DNA from: Zeugodacus cucurbitae
Taxonomy: Eukaryota; Arthropoda; Insecta; Diptera; Tephritidae
Direction of reading: 5' to 3'
Assembly: GCF_028554725.1 (NCBI RefSeq)
Contig: NC_071668.1
Location: 74,579,719-74,643,718 of the forward strand
DNA length: 64,000 nt
Notes under the pieces: model-generated
Databases searched by the model: none
What the model was told of the DNA's origin: nothing
What the model saw: only the letters and a program-made list of their open reading frames with translations
Shown here: positions 38,051-49,900 of the stretch, in pieces
Position numbering within the stretch: the first letter of the stretch is position 1
Layout: each line of letters starts with the position of its first letter
Made by a program: the position numbers and the translations under genes

Positions 38051-38238
38051 CTGGTCGAATGAGAGAAAAGAGTCAGTGTTAATGTAACTGTGGTGAGTAT
38101 GGTGAAATACGAATTTAGCAAAGACACACATCTTGTGGTGAAATGTATTGTTTAAGGTGACCATATAATACAAATGATTCAAGTATTCAATATTCAAATA
38201 ATTATTTTACGTTTTCTGAAAACTAATGATTTACTCAC
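38051..38238 (-). other. wb intron B-C, 188 bp
   Basis: A short intron with donor GTGAGT and a pyrimidine-rich acceptor ending in CAG. The phase is 2 on both sides, so the Arg codon is split. It contains no repeat. Together with the 61-bp C-D intron it contrasts with the giant introns on either side of this exon group. Confidence 0.85.
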
Positions 38239-40175
38239 CGCTCGCCATAAGTGTTGTGCATGCAGTTACCACAGCCGCCGCCCTGCAAGTCGCATGAGTT
38301 CGAATGGCCATTGCAAGGACAAGGTATGCACTTGGCTACCAGTTGATGATCGGTCGCGTTCTCCCAGATGCGTATAAAACCAAAATCACAGCTCTCACAG
38401 GAGAGTCCAGTGTAGCCGGTAGGGCAAACGCATTGCTCAACGCGCGTACTCGCTTTCGCGGCGCCCAACTCTGTACCGCCCGAATATATAATGACGCGCT
38501 CTAAATAAGTCTCCACCTGATCGGTGTGAAATGTGCCGCGCACCAATAAAGCATCCAACGCAGATAAAACCGAGAGCATTTGTGCATGCGTCACCGCCGA
38601 ACCGTGGTATTCAGTGCGTCGCAGGCGCGTTTTGATATCACGCACAGCTGGCGGTACATGATACCAACCCGACTCATCGAGCGTTATGTTAATGGTGGCC
38701 GCTGAACCGCGTGTATATGTTGTGTCACCGTAGGCGATTTTCAAGCCGTTGCGCCCGAAAAGTATTACATCGGGTCCAGCGGTAGGTTTGCCAGAAGTAT
38801 CACCGCGTATGGTGACCCAGTTAACTTGTATGGTGAGACGCGCGCCATAACTGGTGAGTCGATTACCGAGATAACCTTGTGGCGCCTGCCAGTAAATAGC
38901 TTCCACATCATTCAGATCAAACATGCCGTAAACTAGATAATTCGTGCTGGCATCCACAGTGGCTGCGACCATTTGCGAGCGCGTCATGTCCGTTACCTTC
39001 CAATCGTTCAGTGTCTCGAAGGCGAGCGTCTGCAGCACCGCGCTACTGCACGACAAGCCCACACCGGAGCACCAGCAGGGCGCACAGCCATCTGGGTGCT
39101 CGGCGCTAAGAGCATAATAACCCGGTAAACATTCACTACAGCTATCTCCCGTCACATGCGCCTTACATTTACACACACCCGCGCATTCCGTGTCCGGTAT
39201 TGTGCCGCGCACATCACACTCACAACGCCGACACTCGTCGCCATAGTAACCGCTGGCGCATTCGTCGCAACGCACACCCTGAAAGCCCTCACGGCAGTGG
39301 CATTGACCGCTCACGGGATCACAGGTGCCAGTTGCACCGCGTCCAACGCATTCGCAGCGCTGGCAGGGTGTCGAGAGCGTTTCATTTGCTGCACGATAGT
39401 GACCGCTCACACAAAACTCACACTCATTGCCGGCGGTGTTGTTCTGACACTGCTGACAGATGCCGCGTTCCAGAAATGCATCATAGCTACAAGTCGCCGC
39501 ATGCCCGTTACACTGACACAGCGCGCATTCGTTAGCCTCACGCGCGGTGCCGTTGCGAAATGGCTTGTCCTGATAGAGCGCACAGCATTCGCCACAATCG
39601 GCGCCGCAGGTATTATGCTGACAGACACATTGCAGCGTGGATGCGAGTTGAGCGTACTCCAACTCATCGGCGCGCTTCTCTGCCAACTCCACAGTCTTAT
39701 CGGCATGACCATGGCAATCGAGACGCGCACTTACGCGTATCTGTTTAAGTGAGTAGAAAGAGCGCTTCTCCAGCGATTGCGCATCCAGTAGCCAGTCGAC
39801 GCTGTTATCCAAATTCGCTGTTGTGTGCATGCCCTGCAAGCGTATGCGTATGTAACGCGCCGTTATGAAATTCATTAGCTCATCGCTTTGTTCCATAGCA
39901 CCGGGGCGATTTTTCAGCAGCGAAACGTGTAATTCGCCGTTCTCAAGTGGTAGCGCTTTTGAGAATTGCGTCGTGCATATGACTTCGGTGTCATTTTCGA
40001 AAACATATTTGCCATTTTGGCCGGCCAAGCCATAGCGACGCTGACAATCCGCTTCACTTAGTCCGAAATACTGCCAGGGTTCGTAAGTGAAACCATCCAA
40101 CGATTTCTCAAGCACCCATGAAGCGGGTCTAGGCGAGTTTGCCGACTTAAGCATGACAAAGAACACTTGATATAT
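38239..40175 (-). CDS. wb: wb (laminin alpha) exon B: rest of LN domain, LE1-5 and L4 domain
   Basis: A 1,937-bp exon of 645 codons plus two bases, after acceptor TTCCAG (AG 40177-40176) and before GTGAGT (38238-38233). In exon numbering, residues 1-152 finish the LN domain, with NSPRPASWVLEKS, CTTQFSKALPLENGE and RYIRIRL, regions tied to laminin polymerisation. Residues ~154-367 are four LE repeats, the first containing QHNTCGADCGECC. A split LE follows (WCSGVGLSC ... VCPTGYTGLSC) around an L4/IV-A domain at ~380-580, then the start of another LE. LN, four LE, then L4 is the order in laminin alpha-1/2 and fly Wing blister; fly LanA (alpha-3/5 type) has many more LE repeats before its L4. The L4 domain carries an Arg-Gly-Asp at residues 457-459 (38807-38799), a possible integrin site. 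No stops or frameshifts. Large antisense frames over this exon are shadows. Confidence 0.96.
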
Positions 40176-41741
40176 CTGGAAGTGAAATAATGAAAGGATA
40201 TAGGTTAATTTAATATTATAATGAAAGGTTAGTTAGAGCTAGTCAAAAGGTATTTTAATCGAGCTATTGAATTTTGTAAGCAGGGTTGTGTAACTGTATC
40301 GGAGGAAGCTTGGCGAAGGTTCAGCACTTGTTGAAATATTACAGCCAAGGCCAGGGAAATGTTTTCGGGTAGTTTAATGATATTTCACTATTTGAAAACC
40401 ATTGCAATGCGGTTGATAAATGGCTTTGGGTTGCTTAGGTCTACAGGTCAGTGTTACAAACCTTAAAGAGATAAGGAAATGTTTATAGTAAAAGTTAGTA
40501 GTACTGGAACTGAGCCCTAAAATCTTTACAAATCAATTGTGTAACTCAAGATAAAGCTTCTGAGAAAGAGAATGCTTCGTAATCTGTCCCAGAACTAAAG
40601 TTATGTTTCCAGGAATTCAAAGATTATCTATATAATTTCTAATTTTGTTTCGAAGATTAAGGGAATTATAAGTCCCACTGTATTTCTACTATTCTATTGT
40701 TTTAAGAACGAAACAACGATAAGTCCATAAGTCACACATCATATATGCATACATCCACCAGCCACTCGCCACGCGCATAGCGCCACATTTTCAAATTTTC
40801 AAAAGCGTGAACATGTCGTCAAACAATTAAATGTAAATACCGCCACAACTGATTATCGTATGGTAAACACAAAAAATAATCAATATGAAAATTTCGTGTA
40901 TTACGAGTATTTATCTAAATAAGGAAACTCGAAGGTCGATTTTCAAAGAATTGGAAAATTCAAATAAAATTTATGACTGTGACAATCGACACCACACGCC
41001 GGCAGATTGGGCTAGGTTATACGTATACGATCATACAACAACAAAAAAGCTGCTTAAAATCTTTAAATGTGCATGCTTATAAATAATTTTTGTCGTTCAA
41101 AAGTAAATAAAATTCCAAGCAACAACAATGAGCAGAACACGTAAAGCGCATTCGTTGAACAGCTACGTAATGTTTGCGGTCATAAATGTCATTCTGTGTG
41201 GCTGCACCTTGGCGGCGGAAAAATTATCTACACGATTTTCTTGATTATTTTGATTGCATTGTTTGTTGTCTTTGTATTTATTATTTACCATTTGGAGACC
41301 ATTTTCGGCGCAAAAAAAATGCATTCGTAAGATAACAGTTAACATTATTTACATATGGATGTATGCATGTAGTGCGAGCAAATTTACAGCAAAGCGCAGT
41401 CAAGTACGGAATTTAAGACAAATCACTAATGATGCATACATATAGGCGGTATCGCTTTCGCGCATGTGATGCAAACGATATACGTTTTGTAGGACGTTTG
41501 TAGCGCATTTTGAATATATATATTCAATATAAATATTGAAAAAATATTATTTATAAATTGGAAATTGAAACTACTGCTGCTGCTTAATTAAGTCAATTAG
41601 TAAATTAACTGAATCTTTCAGCTAGAGACTTACGAGTTAACAAATTGCATCTATTCGAATAAAATTTCAAGAGAAAAATTTTAATTGACTCAAAGTTTAG
41701 GATCATTACTTAATTGAGTCAATTAGTAAATTATCTAAACT
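40176..41741. other. wb intron A-B, distal part, no gene seen
   Basis: AT-rich intron. Between 41585 and 41730 the near-palindrome TTAATTGAGTCAATTA, an AP-1-like core between TAAT/ATTA halves, occurs in two or three versions. A further copy lies at 43341-43357 beyond the RTE insertion. No open frame resembles a known protein. Confidence 0.5.
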
Positions 41742-43285
41742 AAAGCGCGATTCCAGCGGGGAACAGATGTTCCATTACCCGACCATGAAGAAATTCGAAT
41801 AGCAATTACCCGCTTGAAGAACAACAAAGCAGCGGGGGCCGATAGATTACCGGCAGAACTATTCAAATACGGCGGCGAAGAACTGATAAGGTGCATGCAT
41901 CAGCTTCTTTGCAGAATATGGTCGGAAGAAAGCATGCCTGACGATTGGAATCTCAGTGTGCTCTGCCCAATCCATAAAAAGGGAGATCCCACAATCTGCG
42001 CCAATTACCGTGGGATCAGCCTCCTAAATATCGCATACAAGGTTCTATCGAGCGTATTGTGTGAAAGACTAAAGCCCACCGTCAACAAACTGATTGGACC
42101 TTATCAGTGTGGCTTTAGACCTGGAAAATCGACAACTGACCAGATATTCACCATGCGCCAAATCTTGGAAAAGACCCGAGAAAAGAGGATCGACACACAC
42201 CACCTTTTTGTCGATTTTAAAGCTGCTTTCGACAGCACGAAAAGGAGTTGCCTTTACGCCGCGATGTCTGAATTTGGTATCCCCGCAAAACTAATACGGC
42301 TGTGTAAATTGACGTTGAGCAACACCAAAAGCTCCGTCATGATTGGGAAGGACCTCTCCGAGCCGTTCTATACCAAACGAGGTTTCAGACAAGGTGACTC
42401 ACTATCGTGCGACTTCTTTAACCTGATGCTGGAAAAAATTATAAGAGCTGCAGAGCTAAACCGAGAAGGTACAATCTTCTACAAGAGTGTACAGCTTCTG
42501 GCGTACGCCGATGATATTGATATCATCGGAAGCAACAACCGCGCCGTTTGTTCTGCTTTTTCCCGCATGGATAAGGAGGCGAAGCGAATGGGTCTGGAGG
42601 TGAATGAGGACAAGACGAAATATCTCCTGTCATCAAACAAACAGTCGGCGCATTCGCGTCTTGGCTCCCACGTCACTGTTGACAGTCATAACTTCGAGGT
42701 CGTAGATAATTTCGTAACTCTTGCCAACAGGTGCTACTTTGGACTGAGTAGGCAATTGAACAGTAAAGTCCTCTCTCGACGAACCAAAATCAAGCTCTAC
42801 AAGTCACTTATCATTCCCGTCCTGCTTTACGGTGCAGAAGCTTGGACGATGTCAACATCAGATGAGACGACACTAGGAGTTTTCGAGAGGAAAATTTTGC
42901 GCAAGATTTATGGTCCTCAGAACATTGGCAACGGCGAATACCGCAGACGATGGAACGATGAGCTGTACGAGTTATACGACGACATTGACATAGTTCAGCG
43001 AATTAAAAGACAGCGGCTACGCTGGCTAGGTCATGTTGTCCGAATGGACGAAAACACTCCAGCCCTGAAAGTGTTCGATGCAGTACCCGCCGGAGGAAGC
43101 CGAGGAAGGGGAAGGCCTCCACTCCGTTGGAGGGACCAGGTGGAGAGCGACCTGGTTACACTTGGGATCTCCAACTGGCGCCGAACTGCAAAGGAGAGAG
43201 ACAGGCGGCGCACTATCGTCGATTCGGCTATAACCGGCTAAACGGTTGCAACGCCAATCACATACATACATACAAAGCGCGATTC
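41742..43285 (+). mobile_element. 5'-truncated RTE element with 12-bp target site duplication
   Basis: AAAGCGCGATTC occurs at 41742-41753 just before the element and again at 43274-43285 just after it, a perfect 12-bp target site duplication. The element (41754-43273, about 1.52 kb) is cut at its 5' end in the middle of the polyprotein. It ends in a short (CATA)n tail (43260-43273). RTE elements typically end in short tandem repeats rather than long poly-A. The perfect duplication and open frame indicate a young insertion. Confidence 0.93.
41754..43241 (+). CDS. RTE-clade LINE reverse transcriptase, 5'-truncated, frame open
   Basis: A continuous frame of 495 codons plus a stop, open from the truncation point (no true start codon). 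It has the RT motifs in order: LKNNKAAGADRLPAEL, NYRGISLLNIAYKVLSSVL, CGFRPGKSTTDQIF, FVDFKAAFDS (first catalytic Asp), RQGDSLSCDFFNLMLE, LAYADDIDIIG (YADD at 42504-42515) and NEDKTKYLLS. The C-terminal part LYGAEAWTMS...RLRWLGHVVRMD...GRGRPPLRWRDQVESDL is typical of RTE-type elements common in arthropods. The endonuclease and the N terminus are missing. No internal stop suggests a recent insertion. Antisense to wb, deep in its 19-kb intron, so probably harmless to splicing. Confidence 0.92.
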   Translation, partial: QRGTDVPLPDHEEIRIAITRLKNNKAAGADRLPAELFKYGGEELIRCMHQLLCRIWSEESMPDDWNLSVLCPIHKKGDPTICANYRGISLLNIAYKVLSSVLCERLKPTVNKLIGPYQCGFRPGKSTTDQIFTMRQILEKTREKRIDTHHLFVDFKAAFDSTKRSCLYAAMSEFGIPAKLIRLCKLTLSNTKSSVMIGKDLSEPFYTKRGFRQGDSLSCDFFNLMLEKIIRAAELNREGTIFYKSVQLLAYADDIDIIGSNNRAVCSAFSRMDKEAKRMGLEVNEDKTKYLLSSNKQSAHSRLGSHVTVDSHNFEVVDNFVTLANRCYFGLSRQLNSKVLSRRTKIKLYKSLIIPVLLYGAEAWTMSTSDETTLGVFERKILRKIYGPQNIGNGEYRRRWNDELYELYDDIDIVQRIKRQRLRWLGHVVRMDENTPALKVFDAVPAGGSRGRGRPPLRWRDQVESDLVTLGISNWRRTAKERDRRRTIVDSAITG

Positions 43286-46200
43286 TGAGAGCTCCTTAAA
43301 TAATGTAATTTGAAAAATAATTCCTCGTATAATAGCAGGCTTAATTGACTCAATTAATTTATAACTGACTAAATTAAAAAATTGTTAAGAAATTAAATGA
43401 AGTTATTTTAAATTTTAATTAATAAATTTAGTTAATTTATATAATAAATTACCGTATAATTTATGAAATATTTTACAATAAATTAAAAATTTAAATTATT
43501 ACTCAATTAAGCTAAATTAATTATTCATTCAATATATGTATTTCAATTAATGAAAAATGAATTTTAATTAAACTATTAATTTAAAACTTAATTATATTAT
43601 TCAATTATAAAATCAAGTGAAGTAAATTAACTAAAAATTGTTAAAACAAAATTCCCACAATTAAGTCGAAAAAATTTCGTAATTTATTTTGAAAATCATG
43701 TCAAATTTTCAGGTCAAAGTGTAAACAAAAATCAAAATATTTGTATTAATATGATATGTCTGAACCATAAACACATTAGTTATCGCTTAGTTGAGACTCA
43801 ATCAATGGCTATCTCTGTCAGTATATCATGAGTTATATTTATGAGCTGAGATTATCCACTGAAAATAGTACTTTGCGGCTGCGTTGAGATAATCTAAACA
43901 CGCAAATGCAAATACACGTACATAACTGACCAATTAACTGACAGTTAGTTAAAGCGCATTAATGATTTGGCACAACTTGTTAGAATCCCCCGCGTCCTTT
44001 ACACAACACAACTACTTGGCGCTACCCTCAACTGGTTAGACGCAGTCACAGCACCGTGGCCAAAAACTTCTAACGTCGCGAAAATGTTATCTCTATTCCT
44101 GCATCGATATGCCGACACGCAAGCAAAAGTTCAACAAGTGTGCGCAATGCGCCAAAATTGGCCAACTTGCAACAGCAAGCTGACGCGACACCAGCGCTAA
44201 ATGCGGCGATAAGATTACCGAAAAAAACAAAACCGGTGAGACTATACAGTTTGAACTCACTGCCTGCTTTGTTATACATATTTATTCATTGTGGTTGGAA
44301 TTATTTTTTGCTCTTATTGTGTAAGAATTTAATTTATTATTCATACGCGACATTCAAGGCCGCGCTGTTGCAAGACCAGCTGTTTTGGTGGGTAAATGAA
44401 ATCGGAATATTTGAGTTATTCAACGGCGTGATTGTCTCTGAAGGAAATTAATTGCGCTAATATGAAATTAACTTTGAGTAATACAAGAGCTTAATTCATA
44501 AGAGGGTGCAGAGTTGCAAACTGTGGTGACGGCTGGAAAGCAAATCTTTGGAACCTAGAGTATAAACCAAAGAATTATAGAGGCTACTTCTGGAATAATA
44601 AGGGTTCTGAATCAGTCGCAATACTGAAAATATCTGAGGGGTTTGGTAAAAGTGGAGCTGATGGAGTAATCTGAAAAATATTACTGAAGAGAACTAAAGA
44701 TCCAAAGATCCAGATTAAGACTGAGAGTATTTGAATAATTGAGAGGTATTTTACTAATAGAAACATCAACGAAGCAAAAGCTCAGAGGATATATGGTCAT
44801 AAATAGCTTCTCATACAAGCTCACCAAGCTTATAGAGGTAGCTTTAAGCTTAAAAAGCTACGAAAAAAAGCAACGCTCACTTCAATAGCAAGAGGAGAGT
44901 TTACAAAACTATATTTTGAACTCAAAATAACCACAGTCCGAAGCTTCATGGAGATTACTCGTTGGTTCTATACTTTTTCCCTCTCCTCTCATAACTAATA
45001 GTAACAACATTGTTGTACTGCAGCAAACCACGAGTACTGGCTATACGAGCATATGTGTTATGCGTCACCGCTATCACACTTAATAGTCAAATTAACTGGT
45101 AATTAAGCATAAAAACTATGAACACTGATAAAATGTCTCACTTTCATTGCTTGCTGTAAACTTTGTAAAATTTATTTATATTTTTTTTTATGTAAACTCA
45201 CTGACGCGTCAACTTGTCTGGTGCGACGCTGTCTGAGTGTCAGTCTAACAGTCTAAACGGGTTGCATGCGCCGTCATCATCATTCGCAGGCGTCCAATTG
45301 TGGCCGCGTTTTTCGGTCTGTGCGATTTTAAACTTTTAATTCCGCCAAATGTGTTTGTTTTGTTTGGCATATTCGGGCTTTTAGTGCATTCATCTGCCTT
45401 TTATTGGTGTAAAATATTTATTTTATTTTTAGTCTCGCATTCATTCTGCGGCCGGTGCCCATTTCGACTTCGCGAACCGAAATTCGCGCGCGTCGCAACG
45501 TTGTTGCTGTCAGTCACTTGTCTGTCTTCGCTCACGCGAGCTCGACCATTATCTAATGTGCTAAATCTTTCACACTTGGCACTTTCTTGCGCTTTATTTT
45601 TATATGCCCCCAAAAAATTTGTTGTGCAAACAATTTGTTTAGCGGCGATTTTATTGCTTATTTTGCGCGGTATTTCGTTTTATTGCCATTTTGAAGCGCA
45701 AACATATGGTGCGCGGGGCATAAAAAGACAATTAATTTTGGGAAGCAAAACTTGAAAAAATGAAATTTTGAATTTTTGGCGCGCTGAAAAACTAAAATTC
45801 GCGAAAATACAAAAAGAAAAAATGGAAGTCAGTTTAAGATTTTGCTATAGCGTAGTAGTCTCAGGCTTTGATTGAGCTTTGCAAGGGTATTCTCATTTAT
45901 TTTTCTCTTCTGCCCATACTCTTGTTCATTCTTTCTATTGCAGTCCAAAAGTTTGTATTATTTCATTGAGTTTCGTGGGTTAAAGTCTGTATTCTTTTGC
46001 CAATTTTTATGCGTCGCAGTCCCGCCGCCACAACGCGCTCATTATGGTTTATCGCTGGCATGCCAGTTTTGCTGTTTTTGTAATTCATAATTCCGCTGAA
46101 TATAAACTGTTTCCTCAAGTCTTCTTCGCTGGCTCAGAAATTCACACAGAAAACCTGTTAAACTTATATTGCTGTTATGCACTAACTGTTAGTCTGGGAA

Positions 46201-46730
46201 ATAATACTACGTAGTTAGTATGAGTGCAGCTCTGGCGCCTAAAAGCTTTCAACACAATTGTCAGCTGTCACTAAGCATTGCTTTTTACAATTGAGCCATT
46301 TTCGGATGTGTACAACGTGCGCTAATTTGACATTTGAGAGTTGCCATACATGACAAAACAGACAAACTTAGTTGTGGAAATGCGTGTATTCGTATATAAA
46401 TACATATTTAATTGAATTATAGGCATTGCTGGAGACTTAAGTGTCTCAATTAAAATCGAATGACTGGGAATCATGCTTAATGCGATCTTTCATAGACAAC
46501 AATTCAAAGTAAAACTGAAATGTGTACATGTAAATGTCAACAGTTTACAATTTGATTATTAAGAGTGTATTCTATATAATTAAATTACTAAAAGATTACT
46601 CATGAGTCCGAAAATCTCTAGAATTTTAAATGTAAATTAGACAGCATGGAATACAATGAATTTTAAATACGATTGCCGATTAAGAAATCTACAGAAGTAG
46701 ATGCTTGTTGTAGCCGCATTACTTCATATT
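43286..46730. other. wb intron A-B, very AT-rich then mixed, no gene seen
   Basis: 43290-43720 is extremely AT-rich with many AATTAA words. The stretch 45180-45780 is less AT-rich and carries a 151-residue plus-strand frame (45300-45755) without a start context or recognisable domain. I read it as non-coding, possibly regulatory. Confidence 0.45.
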
Positions 46731-47500
46731 TACAATAGTAATTGCATTACCAGTAATCGGATAATACAAAACAAATATAATATCGATACAATAATAATTG
46801 AACTTTGAGTATAAATTACCCATATAACAACCAAGCCTTAAAGCAAACCATTACCAATACCATAGCAATATCACTCTAGGCACTAACAGAATTCATTACC
46901 ATGTAATTTTATAATAATATCGATAACTAAGCTATTTGAATAGAAAATACTATTACAACCAGTCAGAAAGATAATACCAATACCAGTAATAATGGCTTTA
47001 ACAATAAAAAAGTCGAAAATTCTATTACCAATACCAGTACCATTACATATAACAATAGAAATTAATATATTAATTGTAATTATATTGTGCTAATATCAGT
47101 ACTACACAGTACAACATATTCATTACCATTACCAATACAAATACAATACCATTACTAATAATAATACTGAGATCAATAATAAATATAGTGCCAATACTAA
47201 CACCACAACCATTACCATTACACATACCAATACTCATATATTTATAAATATTAACTCTAATTTCAGTACATAAATATCAGTACATACAAATACCATTAAT
47301 GTAATCATTATCATTACCATTACCATTACAATTACAAATATAAATACTAATAAGAACAAGAATAAAAATACTAGTATCAATAAAAATCGATTACCAATAT
47401 GCCACAACCATTACCTTTACAAATACCAATACCAATACAAATACCAATATCAATACGAATACCAATACAGTGATGAATATTAATACCAGTAAATACCAAT
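46731..47500. repeat. degenerate AATACC/ATTACC repeat zone
   Basis: Words such as ATTACCAATACC, ACCAGTACC, AATACCATTACTAATA and CATTACCATTACC recur throughout but out of register, with many other bases between. It looks like an old, decayed relative of the ordered hexamer array that begins at 48811. About 1.3 kb of ordinary sequence separates the two. Confidence 0.7.
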
Positions 47501-48810
47501 GCGGAACTACAAGACCAACACGTACACGGTAGTAAAACCACTCAACCAAAAGTAATTCTCTGGTAGCGAGAGCTACGTAATCGGTGGCAACCGATGATTA
47601 CGAAAAAAATTCAATTTTCAGCTTGATTACACAAAGAGATAAGGTGATGCTAAATTTCATAGCTAGCAATTTCATAATTTTTCTTCGTGTCTGCGCAGCA
47701 AGTGCATACTCGGCGGAGATATGGTGAAAATCGCCTCCAACCAGACTCATGCAAACCCCAGTAAATGTGAGTGTGCATGGCTTTGTTGCAACCTGTCGTC
47801 TAAGCAAGTGAGTAGCTTATCGCCTATTCAAATCAAACACTATCGCCATTTAAAATGTTCTGCAACCGCGTGAACGACGGCAACATGTTGCTGCTACATG
47901 GCAGAGCAAAGCTTCCTCAGTTGCTACTCTCTTAAGTATGCATGTGTGTGTGTATATGGTGTGTGCTCGGTTGCATGCCATCAAGTGTGGTTAGTAATTT
48001 TTCGTGTATGATATTTAAGCTGCTGATATATTGATTGCTGCTGCCGAAAAAAGTACAAGCAACGCCAACAACAAACACATTTGGCTAGGAAAAGGATAGA
48101 AGTCGGCGATGCACCATTTCTTCGTGCTCTTTCATAGAAGTGTTGATAGTGATAGCAACAGCAACAAAAATGACGGTGGTGTAACTAAATGCAAACAGCT
48201 GATAAAATTGAGCATTTGTTATTGCTGCTTGTTTGCTCGCATATTGCAGACACCAAAGTGCTGATATTCACCGATCGTAATCACAATCTAGTGCATGTTG
48301 TTTTGATACATGTTTTTTGTTGTTGTTATTGCTTTTTTATTTATTTTTGCAAATCTGTTTTGTTTGCAGCCACATGTTTGCTAATGTTGCCACCGCCACT
48401 TGCAACAGCAACAAATTACAACAACATATTTTCTTTTTGTTGTTCGGTGTCTATCGCTGCTCATACTGCATTCTTTCTTTGCTTTACTTTTGTTTTTATT
48501 GCAGCTGTTGTTTTTGTTGTGTCTCAGCTGCACACATACTTGCTGTTGCCGGTTGCCATCAACCATTTGCGTTGGTTGTTGGGAGCTCTTATCGCATTCG
48601 CAGCTTGTTTTCATAAAACGCGCTGCTTGATGTTGTTGTTATCATGTTGTTTTTTATTTTTATTTGAAGTATTGAATTCTTTATGGTCTGATTGCAAAGT
48701 AGTATGCACTGCCAATCAAGGTTAGGTTAGGTATGTACTGAAGTTGGGCTTATATGTTATTTTTTTTAATGTGCACAAAATTAACTTTTTAAAGCTAAAT
48801 TATTTTTACA
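47501..48810. other. intronic spacer between the two hexamer-repeat zones
   Basis: TTG/CAA-rich sequence at 48185-48725 produces a 178-residue Cys/Leu/Phe-rich plus-strand frame that I judge spurious. A short GGTTAGGTTAGG tract at 48719-48730 may be the tail of a LINE in the reverse orientation. No gene is supported. Confidence 0.5.
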
Positions 48811-49900
48811 AATACCAATACCAATATTAATACCAATACCAATACCCACACCAATACCAATACCTATACCAGTACCAATACCAATACCAATACTAATACC
48901 AGTACCAAAACCAATACCAATACCAATACCAATACCAATACCAATACCAATACTAATACCAATACCAATACCCATACTAATACCAATACCAATATCAATG
49001 CCAATACCAATACTAATATCAATACCAATACCAATACCAATACCAATACCAATACCAATATTAATATTAATACCAATACTAATACCAATACCAATACCAA
49101 TACCAATATTAATACCAATACCAATACCATTTTCAATACCAATACCAATACCAATACCCATACTAATACCAATACCAATATCAATGCCAATACCAATACT
49201 AATATCAATACTAATACCAATACTAATATCAATACCAATACCCACACCAATATCAATGCCAATACCAATACCGATATCAATATCAATATCAATACCAATA
49301 CTAATATCAATACCAATAACAATACCAATACCAATATTAATATTAATACCAATACTAATACCAATACCAATACCAATACCAATATTAATACCAATACCAA
49401 TACCAATATCAATGCCAATACCAATACCAATACTAATACCAATACCAATACCAATATCAATACCAATACCAATACCAATACCAATATTAATATTAATACC
49501 AATACTAATACCAATACCAATACCAATACCAATATTAATACCAATACCAATACCATTATCAATACCAGTACCAGTATCAATACCAATACCAATACTAATA
49601 CCAATACCAATATTAATACCAATACCAATACCAATACCATTATCAATACCAGTACCAGTATCAATACCAATACTAATGCCAATATCAATACCAATACCAA
49701 TATTAATACCAATTCCAATACCAATACCAATACCAATACTAATATCAATACAAATATCAAAACGAATACGAATACCCATACGAATACCATTATCAATTCC
49801 AATTTCACAAGAACAACTACAAATAGAAAAAATGCTAAGGCCAATGCCAATGCCATTACCAATATCAATATCTATGTATATTAAAACCAATACCAATCCA
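48811..49900. repeat. AATACC hexanucleotide satellite array, ~1 kb
   Basis: The basic unit is AATACC (CAATAC), with variants AATATT, AATACT, AATATC and AATGCC. It is unbroken from about 48811 to 49805 and then tapers. Longer blocks are duplicated: AATATTAATATTAATACC starts at 49057, 49333 and 49483, offsets of 276 and 150 bp. CCCATACTAA occurs at 48971 and 49157, an offset of 186. All offsets are multiples of six, so the register is kept. As a result, several frames on both strands stay open for 330-390 codons (Gly-Ile, Leu-Val and Pro-Ile dipeptide-like runs). These are artefacts of the repeat, not genes. Confidence 0.95.

Noticed and set aside
39156..39752. 198-residue plus-strand frame
   Set aside because: It lies wholly antisense to wb exon B, whose protein is unmistakable. 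Low stop density is a shadow of the GC-rich coding strand.
45300..45755. 151-residue plus-strand frame with hydrophobic stretches
   Set aside because: No recognised family or start context; lies in T-rich intron. May be regulatory DNA.
48189..48725. 178-residue plus-strand frame rich in Cys, Leu and Phe
   Set aside because: Translation of TTG/TTT-rich DNA, with overlapping frames on both strands and no domain.
48719..48730. GGTTAGGTTAGG read as telomere repeat
   Set aside because: Too short, internal, and similar in complement to the LINE tails at 22.56 and 60.6 kb.
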